From an uncultured Lachnospiraceae bacterium (lineage in GTDB: Bacteria; Bacillota; Clostridia; Lachnospirales; Lachnospiraceae), in assembly GCA_945787565.1 (NCBI GenBank), contig CALZIE010000009.1:1-35105 (forward strand): DNA of 35,105 bases, given 5' to 3'. The stretch's first letter is position 1. Each line of letters begins with the position of its first letter. This document shows, one piece after another, positions 25,826 through 32,364 of this stretch. The notes beneath the pieces are model-generated. The model was not told the origin of the DNA, ran no database searches, and was given only the letters and a program-made list of their open reading frames with translations. The position numbers were made by a program, and so were the translations under genes.

Positions 25826-25872
25826 AAAGCCCCGGTTGCCTATAAGGGGAAGGGCAACCGGGGCTTTATTAG
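25826..25872 (+). terminator. Terminator after the ABC operon
   Basis: AAAGCCCCGGTTGCC (25826-25840) pairs with GGCAACCGGGGCTTT (25853-25867), a 15-base-pair perfect stem with a short T-rich tail. Confidence 0.85.
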
Positions 25873-25892
25873 AACAATATATAGATTAAGGG

Positions 25893-25921
25893 ATTTGGTG
25901 CTAGGGGGGCACCAAATTTTA
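25893..25921. terminator. Second small hairpin in the convergent gap before rubrerythrin
   Basis: ATTTGGTGC and GCACCAAAT form a perfect 9-base-pair stem around a G-rich loop, followed by TTTT on the plus strand. It may back up the ABC terminator. On the minus strand a weaker GCAGC/GCTGC hairpin lies at about 25942-25957, next to the rubrerythrin stop. Confidence 0.5.
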
Positions 25922-25965
25922 GGGGAAAGCTAAGTTATTAGGCAGCATATAAGCTGCTCTTTGAA

Positions 25966-26511
25966 TTATTTACCGAAGTATCTTTCAAGTAAGCCCTGGA
26001 AAGCTTTACCGTGTCTAGCTTCGTCTTTAGCCATTTCATGAACTGTATCATGAATTGCATCGTGGTTTGCTTCTTTTGCACGTTTTGCAAGATCAAACTT
26101 ACCAGCTGTAGCACCGTTTTCAGCAGCTACTCTTAATTCAAGGTTCTTCTTTGTGCTTGTTGTTACAACTTCACCAAGTAATTCAGCGAATTTTGCAGCG
26201 TGTTCTGCTTCTTCGTAAGCAGCTTTTTCATAGTATAAACCGATTTCTGGGTAACCTTCTCTGTGAGCTACTCTAGCCATTGCAAGGTACATACCAACTT
26301 CTGTACATTCACCTGTGAAGTTATCTCTTAAATCTTTCATGATGTCTTCGCTAGCGCCCTGAGCTGCACCGATTACGTGTTCAGCTGCCCATGTCATTTC
26401 GCCAGACTGTTCTGCGAACTTATCGCTTCCTGCTTTACAGATTGGACATTCAGCTGGAGCTGCTTCACCTTCAAATACATAACCACATACTGCACATACA
26501 AATTTACTCAT
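25966..26511 (-). CDS. rbr: Reverse rubrerythrin (rubredoxin domain first)
   Basis: This non-haem di-iron protein reduces hydrogen peroxide, and in clostridia also oxygen, using electrons from NADH through rubredoxin-type partners. The domain order is inverted compared with classical rubrerythrin: the rubredoxin-like Fe(Cys)4 site comes first (Cys6, 9, 22, 25 in VCAVCGY...ECPICK), then the ferritin-like four-helix domain at about 38-181 with EEAEHA and DEARHGKAF supplying the di-iron Glu/His ligands. The 181-residue length fits reverse rubrerythrins. Codon use is extremely biased, as in highly expressed genes. GAGGAG precedes the ATG. A consensus promoter with a Fur/PerR-type palindrome lies upstream, and perR is the next gene, so peroxide-induced expression is likely. 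Confidence 0.93.
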   Translation of the reverse strand: MSKFVCAVCGYVFEGEAAPAECPICKAGSDKFAEQSGEMTWAAEHVIGAAQGASEDIMKDLRDNFTGECTEVGMYLAMARVAHREGYPEIGLYYEKAAYEEAEHAAKFAELLGEVVTTSTKKNLELRVAAENGATAGKFDLAKRAKEANHDAIHDTVHEMAKDEARHGKAFQGLLERYFGK

Positions 26512-26582
26512 AGTTTTAATCTCCTCTTTTAATAATATGATTTATTTTTTATGCTTGTTGCTTATCTCTTATTAAGTAATAA

Positions 26583-26597
26583 CAGTAATTATTACTG
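26583..26597. promoter_or_regulatory. PerR/Fur-type 7-1-7 operator at the rubrerythrin start site
   Basis: CAGTAATTATTACTG is a perfect 7-1-7 palindrome just downstream of the predicted start of transcription. The AT-rich 7-1-7 layout matches the Fur/PerR box. Repression by the adjacent PerR is the simplest reading. Confidence 0.7.
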
Positions 26598-26605
26598 ATA
26601 TCGTT

Positions 26606-26634
26606 ATTATAATCTCATTAAACTCTTTTGTCAA
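26606..26634 (-). promoter_or_regulatory. Perfect consensus SigA promoter for rubrerythrin
   Basis: On the minus strand, TTGACA (26629-26634), a 17-base spacer and TATAAT (26606-26611). The predicted start is near 26599. Such a perfect promoter needs repression, consistent with the adjacent operator. Confidence 0.92.
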
Positions 26635-26691
26635 TACCAAATCAGTAATTTTTATTATTTTTCAACGATATCTTATTAGGATAAAAAAATA

Positions 26692-26807
26692 AAGCCATCG
26701 CACAAAGAGAGAGCAGCGCCTGACACGTATATTCTTAAATGTCCAACTTAGGATGAACATGTAGGAGTAAATGTGTTAGGCGTTACCATCTTCTTGTACG
26801 ACGGCTT
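26692..26807 (-). terminator. Very long hairpin terminator downstream of perR (fold-back element D)
   Basis: AAGCC, TCG, ACAAAGA, GCGCCTGACAC and AAATGTCC on the left pair in order with ACAT, GTGTTAGGCG, TCTTCTTGT, CGA and GGCTT on the right, a stem of about 50 base pairs with internal loops. On the minus strand it is followed by TTTATTTTTTTATCC, a good T-tract, so it can end the perR transcript. The apex AATGTCC...GGATGAACAT resembles the core of the other fold-back elements. Confidence 0.7.
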
Positions 26808-26848
26808 CGTCTGTATACACTTATGTCTCGATAGGAGGAAAGATACAA

Positions 26849-26899
26849 GCTTTCGTTGCACCACTAAAATCGTGTACTGCACCAATTTAAGAAAGCTTT
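26849..26899 (-). other. Inverted repeat around the perR stop codon
   Basis: AAGCTTTC at 26849 is repeated as GAAAGCTT at 26892-26899; between them the string GGTGCA occurs twice as a direct repeat on the minus strand. It overlaps the last codons of perR. No T-tract follows. Its role is unknown. Confidence 0.4.
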
Positions 26900-27285
26900 T
26901 CTTTGGCAAGGCAGTCAGGACAAAGGCCTGAGAAGAGAACGGTGTGTTGCGTGATCTTTCCTTTAAAGCTAGCGGCTGCAAGCGTATCAATATGATCAAG
27001 AGAAGGCATCTCTAAGTCCATAACACAGTTGCAGTGATTGCAGACAAAGTGGTAATGTGGTCTGATATCGGCATCAAAATGATCGGATCCATCTCCACAT
27101 CGTAATTTTCTGATTTCACCCTGTTCTACTAACAGGTTTAAGTTACGATATACGGTTCCAAGGCTGATGTTTGGGAAGCTTTCTCGTATTTTTGTATATA
27201 CCATATCAGCTGTTGGGTGCTCTTTTGTATGAGCAAGGTAATCTTTAATGGACTCCCGCTGACGGCTGTATTTTATCGTTGCCAT
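26887..27285 (-). CDS. perR: PerR-type peroxide-sensing Fur-family repressor
   Basis: The 132-residue Fur-family regulator has a winged-helix N-domain (HPTADMVYTKIRE, LGTVYRNLNLLVEQGEI) and a metal-binding C-domain. The structural zinc site is complete (CNHC and CPDC). The regulatory site keeps His of HPTAD, Asp of DHFDAD, HYH and, at the position that separates PerR from Fur, Asp in VMDLEMP (Glu in Fur). This fits a sensor whose Fe-bound His residues are oxidised by peroxide. AAAGGA precedes the ATG. Its own promoter is overlapped by a 23-base perfect palindrome, pointing to autorepression, and the neighbouring rubrerythrin is a classical target. Confidence 0.88.
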   Translation of the reverse strand: MATIKYSRQRESIKDYLAHTKEHPTADMVYTKIRESFPNISLGTVYRNLNLLVEQGEIRKLRCGDGSDHFDADIRPHYHFVCNHCNCVMDLEMPSLDHIDTLAAASFKGKITQHTVLFSGLCPDCLAKEKLS

Positions 27286-27326
27286 AGCTTATTTCCTTTC
27301 TACTTAAAATGTTTATTTATGGTTCG

Positions 27327-27349
27327 ATAATAAGAATCATTCTTATTAT
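27327..27349. promoter_or_regulatory. Perfect 23-base palindrome (PerR box) over the perR promoter
   Basis: The sequence is an exact 11-1-11 palindrome centred on 27338, with AAGAAT-C-ATTCTT at its middle. It overlaps the -10 box at 27345-27350 and extends past the start site, the expected position for a repressor site. Confidence 0.85.
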
Positions 27350-27373
27350 ATATTGTTTTACAATAAACGTCAA
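27345..27373 (-). promoter_or_regulatory. SigA promoter for perR
   Basis: On the minus strand, TTGACG (27368-27373), a 17-base spacer and TATAAT (27345-27350). Confidence 0.88.
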
Positions 27374-27442
27374 CTTATATATGATACGAAATAAGAGGAA
27401 AAAGTCTTATATAGAGAGAGAAGAAGAATGGACATAAAAAAG

Positions 27443-27527
27443 TGAAGGGGCTACCACCTAAGAGAGTATGGGAACGGGGAATATAAGAATCCCCATCTTT
27501 TATTTTCTTAGTGTGATAGCCCCTTCG
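27443..27527. terminator. Long hairpin downstream of veg
   Basis: AAGGGGCTA, CTAAGA, ATGGG and GGGGA pair with TCCCC, TAT, TCTTAG and TAGCCCCTT around ATATAAGAA. On the minus strand it is followed by a T-run (CACTTTTTTATG), so it can end the veg transcript. The right end TTCTTAGTGTGATAGCCCCT is nearly identical to 21032-21051 next to fold-back element C. Confidence 0.7.
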
Positions 27528-27593
27528 GCTTTTTAGTTACAGCAGTAAGCCTGTGGCTGTAACTTGAAATAATCTATTCGTTTATAATCGGTA

Positions 27594-27836
27594 CTAGCAT
27601 AAAACTAGTTCAACTTCTCTTGTCAAAACATCGGTGTAGCTGAACGAAATCGTTTTTTTCGATTCATTCAAATCCTGATCTAATTCTACTAAAAAGACAC
27701 ATGGATAAGTTGCAGCGATGACACCTTCTGCTATATCTACCTTGTTACGGCCTTTATTCGCTTTTATCTTTACTCGCTTTCCTATATTTCGAACTACGGT
27801 ATTACGTACACGACACATATTATCTGGCTGTTTCAT
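27594..27836 (-). CDS. veg: Veg-family protein
   Basis: The 80-residue protein has the Veg (DUF1021) core: GKRVKIKANKGRNKVDIAEGVIAATYPCVFLVELD followed by FSYTDVLTREVEL. Veg is a small, very strongly transcribed SH3-like protein of low-GC Gram-positive bacteria; in Bacillus subtilis it is linked to biofilm regulation and spore outgrowth. The frame is open 11 codons further upstream, but AGGAG lies seven bases before ATG 27836, which I chose. A near-consensus promoter lies 150 bases upstream, leaving a leader of about 140 bases without recognised elements. The last residue, a C-terminal Cys, is unusual but not diagnostic. Confidence 0.9.
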   Translation of the reverse strand: MKQPDNMCRVRNTVVRNIGKRVKIKANKGRNKVDIAEGVIAATYPCVFLVELDQDLNESKKTISFSYTDVLTREVELVLC

Positions 27837-27981
27837 CTTTTCACTCCTATCTGCAGCTGTACAGATCACTCTGTGACTGCGGGCATGCGAGGTTATTAAG
27901 TTACTAAGTTACGCTTCATAGCTAGCTGTTCGCCATCCAGTTATGCAAGTATTAGCAAGCAGAATGCCGCTTAATAACTCT

Positions 27982-28010
27982 AATATAGCACGTTTGTTTG
28001 GGTTCGTCAA
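27982..28010 (-). promoter_or_regulatory. SigA promoter for veg
   Basis: On the minus strand, TTGACG (28005-28010), a 17-base spacer and TATATT (27982-27987). The start is near 27975, which gives a leader of about 140 bases before the ATG at 27836. The gap from here to 28254 holds the hairpin at 28168-28211 and nothing else I can support. Confidence 0.85.
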
Positions 28011-28167
28011 TAAATGGAAAACCTTACATTGATTTACAATAACGAAAATCGAGTAAAAAGTACTAAAATCAACTTGGAGTTTTTAGATATAATTAAGAGC
28101 GCAAATCAGAAAAGTGGCTTGGAAGAAGCTAAGATAATAAAAACTGATGCAAAATGGAATAAAGAAA

Positions 28168-28211
28168 AGTGGTTTTCTCTAAAATTGTACCAAATTTTAA
28201 AGAAAACCACT
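28168..28211 (-). terminator. Terminator of the MoxR/DUF58/DUF4129 operon
   Basis: AGTGGTTTTCT and AGAAAACCACT form a perfect outer stem, with AAAATT/AATTTT inside. On the minus strand the stem is followed by TTTCTTTATT. It lies 44 bases beyond the operon's last stop codon. Confidence 0.8.
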
Positions 28212-28254
28212 AAATATTGAAAATGGTTATGAATACTTACTATATAGAGAGAAA

Positions 28255-29460
28255 TCAGAGATTGTTTATATCGTTTTTGTGAATAGGATCACAGCTGTAG
28301 CGAGCCTGTTCGTATACTTTTGTCAATGGGTGAAGATCTACGTTTAATTTGTCTTTGATTTCATCCGCACGCTCGAGAGGGGTGTGAGATTGGCTGTATA
28401 CATATCCTTTCTTACGAAGCTGCTTGATTCTCTTCTTATATAGTAGGCGTACTTTTCTGGAGAGATCCCCTTTTACATTCTCCTCTTTCTCTTTTTTCTT
28501 CTTTGGAACAATCCTTTCTTGAAATTCGATGATGGAGGAGTCGGAATCATTGAGATTCCTTTTGGCATCTGCATGCATGTGATTTTGGAAGAAATGGTAA
28601 ATCGCAAGAATCACTGAAACAAACAATCCGCACAGCAGTACAAAGCAAAGCAGGTAGAAAATCAGATCGGCGATGAACTCAATAATTGGATAGGATGGTT
28701 TCTCTAGAAGTTCTTCCCATGCATTGGTCGACTCTGGGTCAGCAATCGTGGAGGCTGTGTCTTGGGTGTTTGGAAGAAGAGAGAACAAAAAGACAATTAT
28801 CTTTGTGAATCCAATTAAAAAACGATTTCCAATGGAAAGTAAAAAATTAGAAACTTGGTCAGACTGGAGGCAAAGAGAGACGGTAAGCAAAACAGCGATC
28901 AGACTGCACGTACAGATGCTATTTCGTTTTAAAATCGAGCGGATTGGAATATAATCCGTGGCACATCCATCGGAATAAAACACATACATATTCATAAGGT
29001 AGATCCGGAGCAGGTACCCTGCCACATACAGGATTCCGGTCACATATGCTGCTTTTGTCAAGGAAGGCAAGGCATTATGAATCATGCATACAATAAAAAG
29101 CAATTCAAAAGTAAGAGGCATTGGAATGGTCACGGTGTTTCTAAGCTTTGTGAAATATTGCATGGAGCTGATGAATAGAAGGACCGCATAAATAGCCGTT
29201 ACGGATTTGGTCACGATTGCAAGCGGCGCCACTACGATAAGGGCAATCAGTGCAATGTGCGCGATCAGGAACAATACAAGGTTGCGGATGGTTTGACGGA
29301 AGCAGTACGTGGAAAGAAGCACTGCTAATAGGGTGAGAAGAAGAATGGGTTCTGTCTCTAGTCCAAACATATGTATCAGATAAAAGATGGAGACTGCACT
29401 AAAGCCATATGCCATCAATAAATCTACCGCATCCAGACTATAGCTCAGAAATCTTTTCAC
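28255..29460 (-). CDS. Membrane protein with DUF4129-like C-terminal tail
   Basis: The 401-residue protein has about eight hydrophobic segments between 10 and 295 and a basic cytoplasmic tail. The tail (RKVRLLYKKRIKQLRKKGYVYSQSHTPLERADEI, then LTKVYEQARYS) matches the DUF4129 pattern usually found at the C-terminus of membrane transglutaminase-like proteins next to MoxR and DUF58 genes. Here the extracytoplasmic transglutaminase domain is absent: no Cys-His-Asp core or large soluble insert can be seen. It is the third gene of the operon. The start is GTG at 29460 behind GGGAGGTGA, and it overlaps the DUF58 gene by 23 bases. The role is presumably envelope maintenance, but this is inference. 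Confidence 0.75.
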   Translation of the reverse strand: MKRFLSYSLDAVDLLMAYGFSAVSIFYLIHMFGLETEPILLLTLLAVLLSTYCFRQTIRNLVLFLIAHIALIALIVVAPLAIVTKSVTAIYAVLLFISSMQYFTKLRNTVTIPMPLTFELLFIVCMIHNALPSLTKAAYVTGILYVAGYLLRIYLMNMYVFYSDGCATDYIPIRSILKRNSICTCSLIAVLLTVSLCLQSDQVSNFLLSIGNRFLIGFTKIIVFLFSLLPNTQDTASTIADPESTNAWEELLEKPSYPIIEFIADLIFYLLCFVLLCGLFVSVILAIYHFFQNHMHADAKRNLNDSDSSIIEFQERIVPKKKKEKEENVKGDLSRKVRLLYKKRIKQLRKKGYVYSQSHTPLERADEIKDKLNVDLHPLTKVYEQARYSCDPIHKNDINNL

Positions 29461-30574
29461 GATAGTTCACCTCCCATTTATAAGCATTTGGAATCTGTTC
29501 CAGAAAAACATCATGATCTAAATACTCCGGTATAATAAAGGTAACTGGATAGCCTTTTCTAGCAAGTTCCTTATAATAAGAAACAAGGTCGTCCTTCCGG
29601 TAGTTGGAGATTAGGATGATTTCCGTATGAGACGGATCTTTTTTTGATATCGCATCTAACATAGGAAGAGTAGGAGCGGTAGGTAGTGTCAGATCCAGTC
29701 TTGCAAGGGAGATATCAATCCGTTTCATATGATCTTTGCCACATCCAGCTTCCATTGTAAATGCTTTCTTTGTAAACTTATCAAGCCCATTACAGTAAAA
29801 ATGGAGCGGAATATTTTTCGTAATAAACAGATCGGCAATGGTATCTGCGATACGGATGCTCTCTTCTTGCAGCTCTTCTTTTCGAAAGACAGAGTTCATC
29901 TCTAAGTTTAAGAAAAGATAAAGTTCTTTGGAACTAGTGGCATCATAGGTATTCACATAAAGGGACTGATACTTAGCAGATACTTTCCAGTTGATGCTAT
30001 GCATCGTATCATGTGGGCGATATTCCCGGATTCCTTTAAATGCAAAAGGATCTGTGAAGAGGGAATTCCTGCGGATCACTTCACCAATCTGAGAAATCAA
30101 GGCAGGTGAGATCTCATTCATTGGAATTTTCTTTGGAAGCACATGAAGCAGCGCGTTTGTCGGAATATGATCGGCTAAGATACTGGTCATGAATAGATTC
30201 CTTGAAACAATGTCAAGCTGGCTGATGAGGAAGCATCCTCGCTTTTTACAAAGAAGGGGAAGTTTTCTTGTGATACGCTGATGAGGCATGAGCGAGTAGA
30301 CATCATTTCGATAGTAACAGTCGGTGACTGTCGTATTGCTTTCTTTTGCGAAGACGAATTCTTTCGGAGCCTGTAGTTTTACCTGAAAGATTGGAAGCAG
30401 AAGGGAGTTGTCATTTTCAATGACTTCGGTAAGATACGTGGACTGCCCTTCAATAACGGTGGTATCATCAAACGATACGTGAACGTTAAGGCCTCGGTTC
30501 CATAACTTTTCATATATTTTGTCCTGTGCAAGATAGAACAGGTAGCAGAACAAAAGGGTAAGGATTAGTTTCAT
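29438..30574 (-). CDS. DUF58 domain protein
   Basis: The 378-residue protein begins with a hydrophobic segment (ILTLLFCYLFYLAQ), has a beta-rich N-terminal part at about 25-150 and then the DUF58 signature GIREYRPHDTMHSINWKVSAK at about 180-200, followed by a von Willebrand A-like fold (LYLFLNLEM with a degenerate metal site). DUF58 proteins work with MoxR AAA+ ATPases, probably as membrane-linked adaptors in assembly or quality control of envelope complexes. CGGAGG precedes the ATG, 15 bases after the moxR stop. The next gene starts within its last codons. Confidence 0.88.
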   Translation of the reverse strand: MKLILTLLFCYLFYLAQDKIYEKLWNRGLNVHVSFDDTTVIEGQSTYLTEVIENDNSLLLPIFQVKLQAPKEFVFAKESNTTVTDCYYRNDVYSLMPHQRITRKLPLLCKKRGCFLISQLDIVSRNLFMTSILADHIPTNALLHVLPKKIPMNEISPALISQIGEVIRRNSLFTDPFAFKGIREYRPHDTMHSINWKVSAKYQSLYVNTYDATSSKELYLFLNLEMNSVFRKEELQEESIRIADTIADLFITKNIPLHFYCNGLDKFTKKAFTMEAGCGKDHMKRIDISLARLDLTLPTAPTLPMLDAISKKDPSHTEIILISNYRKDDLVSYYKELARKGYPVTFIIPEYLDHDVFLEQIPNAYKWEVNYREKISEL

Positions 30575-30589
30575 AACAAAATCCTCCGT

Positions 30590-31540
30590 TTAGTTTTCAA
30601 AATCTTCTGATGGCACTGGAATGGATGAAAGAATCTTAAGTAACGGATGTTCTTTTAAGGCACCATTAAAACCAGTAAAGGTTAAGATACGGTGGCCAAG
30701 CACTGGAAATGCTAATTCTTTTACGTCATCCGGTGAGACGAAGGTGCGTCCTTTTATAGCAGCATAGACCTGAAGTGCTTTTATAAAGGCGAGTGTTCCA
30801 CGAGGGCTTACGCCGACGGAGATTTCTGCATGATTTCTAGTTGCATGAATAAGGGCTACGATATATTCGCGAACGGATGGATGGATAAAGATATCCTTGC
30901 AGAATTCTCGCATGGAAAGAATGTCTTCTGTGCTGCATACAGCAGATAAAACAGTAAGAGGATCATTTTTTAAGAAACGGTCGATGAGTTTTAACTCTTC
31001 TTCGGAATCCGGGTATCCCATGGAAAGTTGCATCATAAAACGGTCAAGCTGAGCTTCCGGAAGAGGGAAGGTACCAGCTGTTTCAATCGGGTTTTGAGTT
31101 GCAATTACAAAGTAAGGATTATGTAGGGGATGGGTCTTTCCATCTATCGTGATCTGATGTTCTTCCATACATTCTAGAAGGCTTGACTGAGTTCTAGGAG
31201 TCGCACGGTTGATTTCATCGGCAAGCAGGATATTGGTAAAGGCAGGGCCCGGAATGAAATGAAATTCATTATCTTTCTGGCTGTAGATATTAAGTCCGGT
31301 AATGTCAGATGGAAGCAGGTCAGGAGTGAACTGAACACGTCTGAATTCGGCATCAACGGATTTTGCTAAAGCCTTAGATAAAAGCGTCTTTCCGGTACCA
31401 GGGGTATCCTCTAAAAGTACATGTCCACCTGCAATAAATGCAGTCAGGACTTTTGTTATCGTATCATCTTTTCCAATGACGACAGTGGAAACATTGGTTT
31501 TTAGTTTTGTAATAATCTGCTCAAATTCAGAACGATTCAT
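30590..31540 (-). CDS. MoxR-family AAA+ ATPase
   Basis: The 316-residue ATPase has Walker A EDTPGTGKT (44-52), Walker B LLADEINRA, sensor-1 FVIATQNPIE, the Arg finger region LDRFMM and a C-terminal lid domain (VGVSPRGTLAFIKALQVYAAIKGR). These match MoxR proteins, chaperone-like ATPases that act on complexes with DUF58/vWA partners. AGGAGG is nine bases before the ATG. It is the first gene of a three-gene operon with promoter at 31590-31618. Confidence 0.92.
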   Translation of the reverse strand: MNRSEFEQIITKLKTNVSTVVIGKDDTITKVLTAFIAGGHVLLEDTPGTGKTLLSKALAKSVDAEFRRVQFTPDLLPSDITGLNIYSQKDNEFHFIPGPAFTNILLADEINRATPRTQSSLLECMEEHQITIDGKTHPLHNPYFVIATQNPIETAGTFPLPEAQLDRFMMQLSMGYPDSEEELKLIDRFLKNDPLTVLSAVCSTEDILSMREFCKDIFIHPSVREYIVALIHATRNHAEISVGVSPRGTLAFIKALQVYAAIKGRTFVSPDDVKELAFPVLGHRILTFTGFNGALKEHPLLKILSSIPVPSEDFEN

Positions 31541-31589
31541 ATTGGCCTCCTGTCTGGCTGTCTATTATGGCAGCATAAGTAGTTGACTT

Positions 31590-31618
31590 ATTTTACCAAA
31601 AACACGGAGCCGTTACAA
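31590..31618 (-). promoter_or_regulatory. Promoter of the moxR operon
   Basis: On the minus strand, TTGTAA (31613-31618), a 17-base spacer and TAAAAT (31590-31595). The start is near 31583, about 43 bases before the ATG. Confidence 0.65.
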
Positions 31619-31742
31619 GGAACATACTAGATAAAAAGAGACATGTTTTTTTGTGCATAATGAGGAATAATAGAAGATTAAGGGAAATAATGGAGAAAGG
31701 AAAAACGAGTATAAAATGAATAGGAAGTGAATGGGAAGATAC

Positions 31743-31785
31743 AAAGTAAGAGATAGGAAGTAAGAGATAGAGAGACAGAGAGAAA
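31743..31785. repeat. Purine-rich tandem repeats
   Basis: AAGTAAGAGATAGG is followed by a second AAGTAAGAGATAG copy and then degenerate GAGAGACAGAGAGA units. The region 31620-31784 is otherwise AG-rich on the plus strand and holds no supported gene. Confidence 0.6.
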
Positions 31786-31814
31786 GACAGGGAAAGAAGA
31801 TTCTTTCCCTGTCT
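31785..31814 (-). terminator. Terminator of the PrcB-domain lipoprotein gene
   Basis: AGACAGGGAAAGAA (31785-31798) and TTCTTTCCCTGTCT (31801-31814) are perfect complements; the minus strand then continues with a TTTCTCTCT run. The minimal loop forces the top pairs open. Confidence 0.75.
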
Positions 31815-31838
31815 GTTTTAGGAAGCTTATAGGATAGA

Positions 31839-32264
31839 TTAATTAAAGGCAACTACTTTATCTATGTATTCGATCTTCACTACAATATAAGGATATGTGA
31901 CAACCTGCGTAACGACATCATCTTTAGATGGACCTAAGAGATTGGTATCGATATAAATCGCATTATCAGCCAGATATAGTTCATCTACCGTAATGGAGTA
32001 ACCGCCGGATTTTTGTGCGCCATAACCAACGCAGATATAGAGGTAGTCAGTATCAATGAAATAGGAGAAGGTAAATGGTTTATCCTTCTTCTCATTGATT
32101 GTTTTTAGCAGATTTTCAGGCAAATCGGCTTCTTCCACCACAGTAAATTCCAGATCTCTGATTTTCTTTATTTCGGTTTCATCCTTCTTGCAGCCAAACA
32201 GCATCAGACACATGGCGATTAAGTAAAAGATGACAAAGATACGTGCAAATCTCCTTTGCTTCAT
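31839..32264 (-). CDS. PrcB-domain lipoprotein
   Basis: The 141-residue protein has a signal peptide ending in LFGC (lipidated Cys at about 25) and then a small domain with FTFSYFIDTDYLYICVGYGAQKSGGYSITVDELYLADNAIYI and TQVVTYPYIVVKI. The GYGxxxSGGYSI pattern and closing PYxVVKI strand match the PrcB C-terminal domain, named after a subunit of a spirochaete surface protease complex. No protease partner is encoded beside it here, so the role is unknown; export and anchoring to the outer face of the membrane are well supported. GGAGAG precedes the ATG. Confidence 0.8.
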   Translation of the reverse strand: MKQRRFARIFVIFYLIAMCLMLFGCKKDETEIKKIRDLEFTVVEEADLPENLLKTINEKKDKPFTFSYFIDTDYLYICVGYGAQKSGGYSITVDELYLADNAIYIDTNLLGPSKDDVVTQVVTYPYIVVKIEYIDKVVAFN

Positions 32265-32364
32265 AGAGTTCTCTCCGTAAAACTTCTTAATCTATCATAT
32301 GTTTTAACAGCTTATTCTATTCCGTTTGTAAATGTGTCGGGACAGAAAGGAGGTTCGTAAGCAA

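Noticed and set aside
28014-28220. 68-residue open frame on the plus strand upstream of the DUF4129 gene's terminator
   Set aside because: No ribosome binding site, no recognisable family, low-complexity Lys/Asn composition, and its end overlaps the terminator hairpin at 28168-28211 and its start overlaps the veg promoter region.
31620-31784. CRISPR-like or satellite array
   Set aside because: Only short degenerate purine repeats without regular spacers or conserved units of 25 bases or more.
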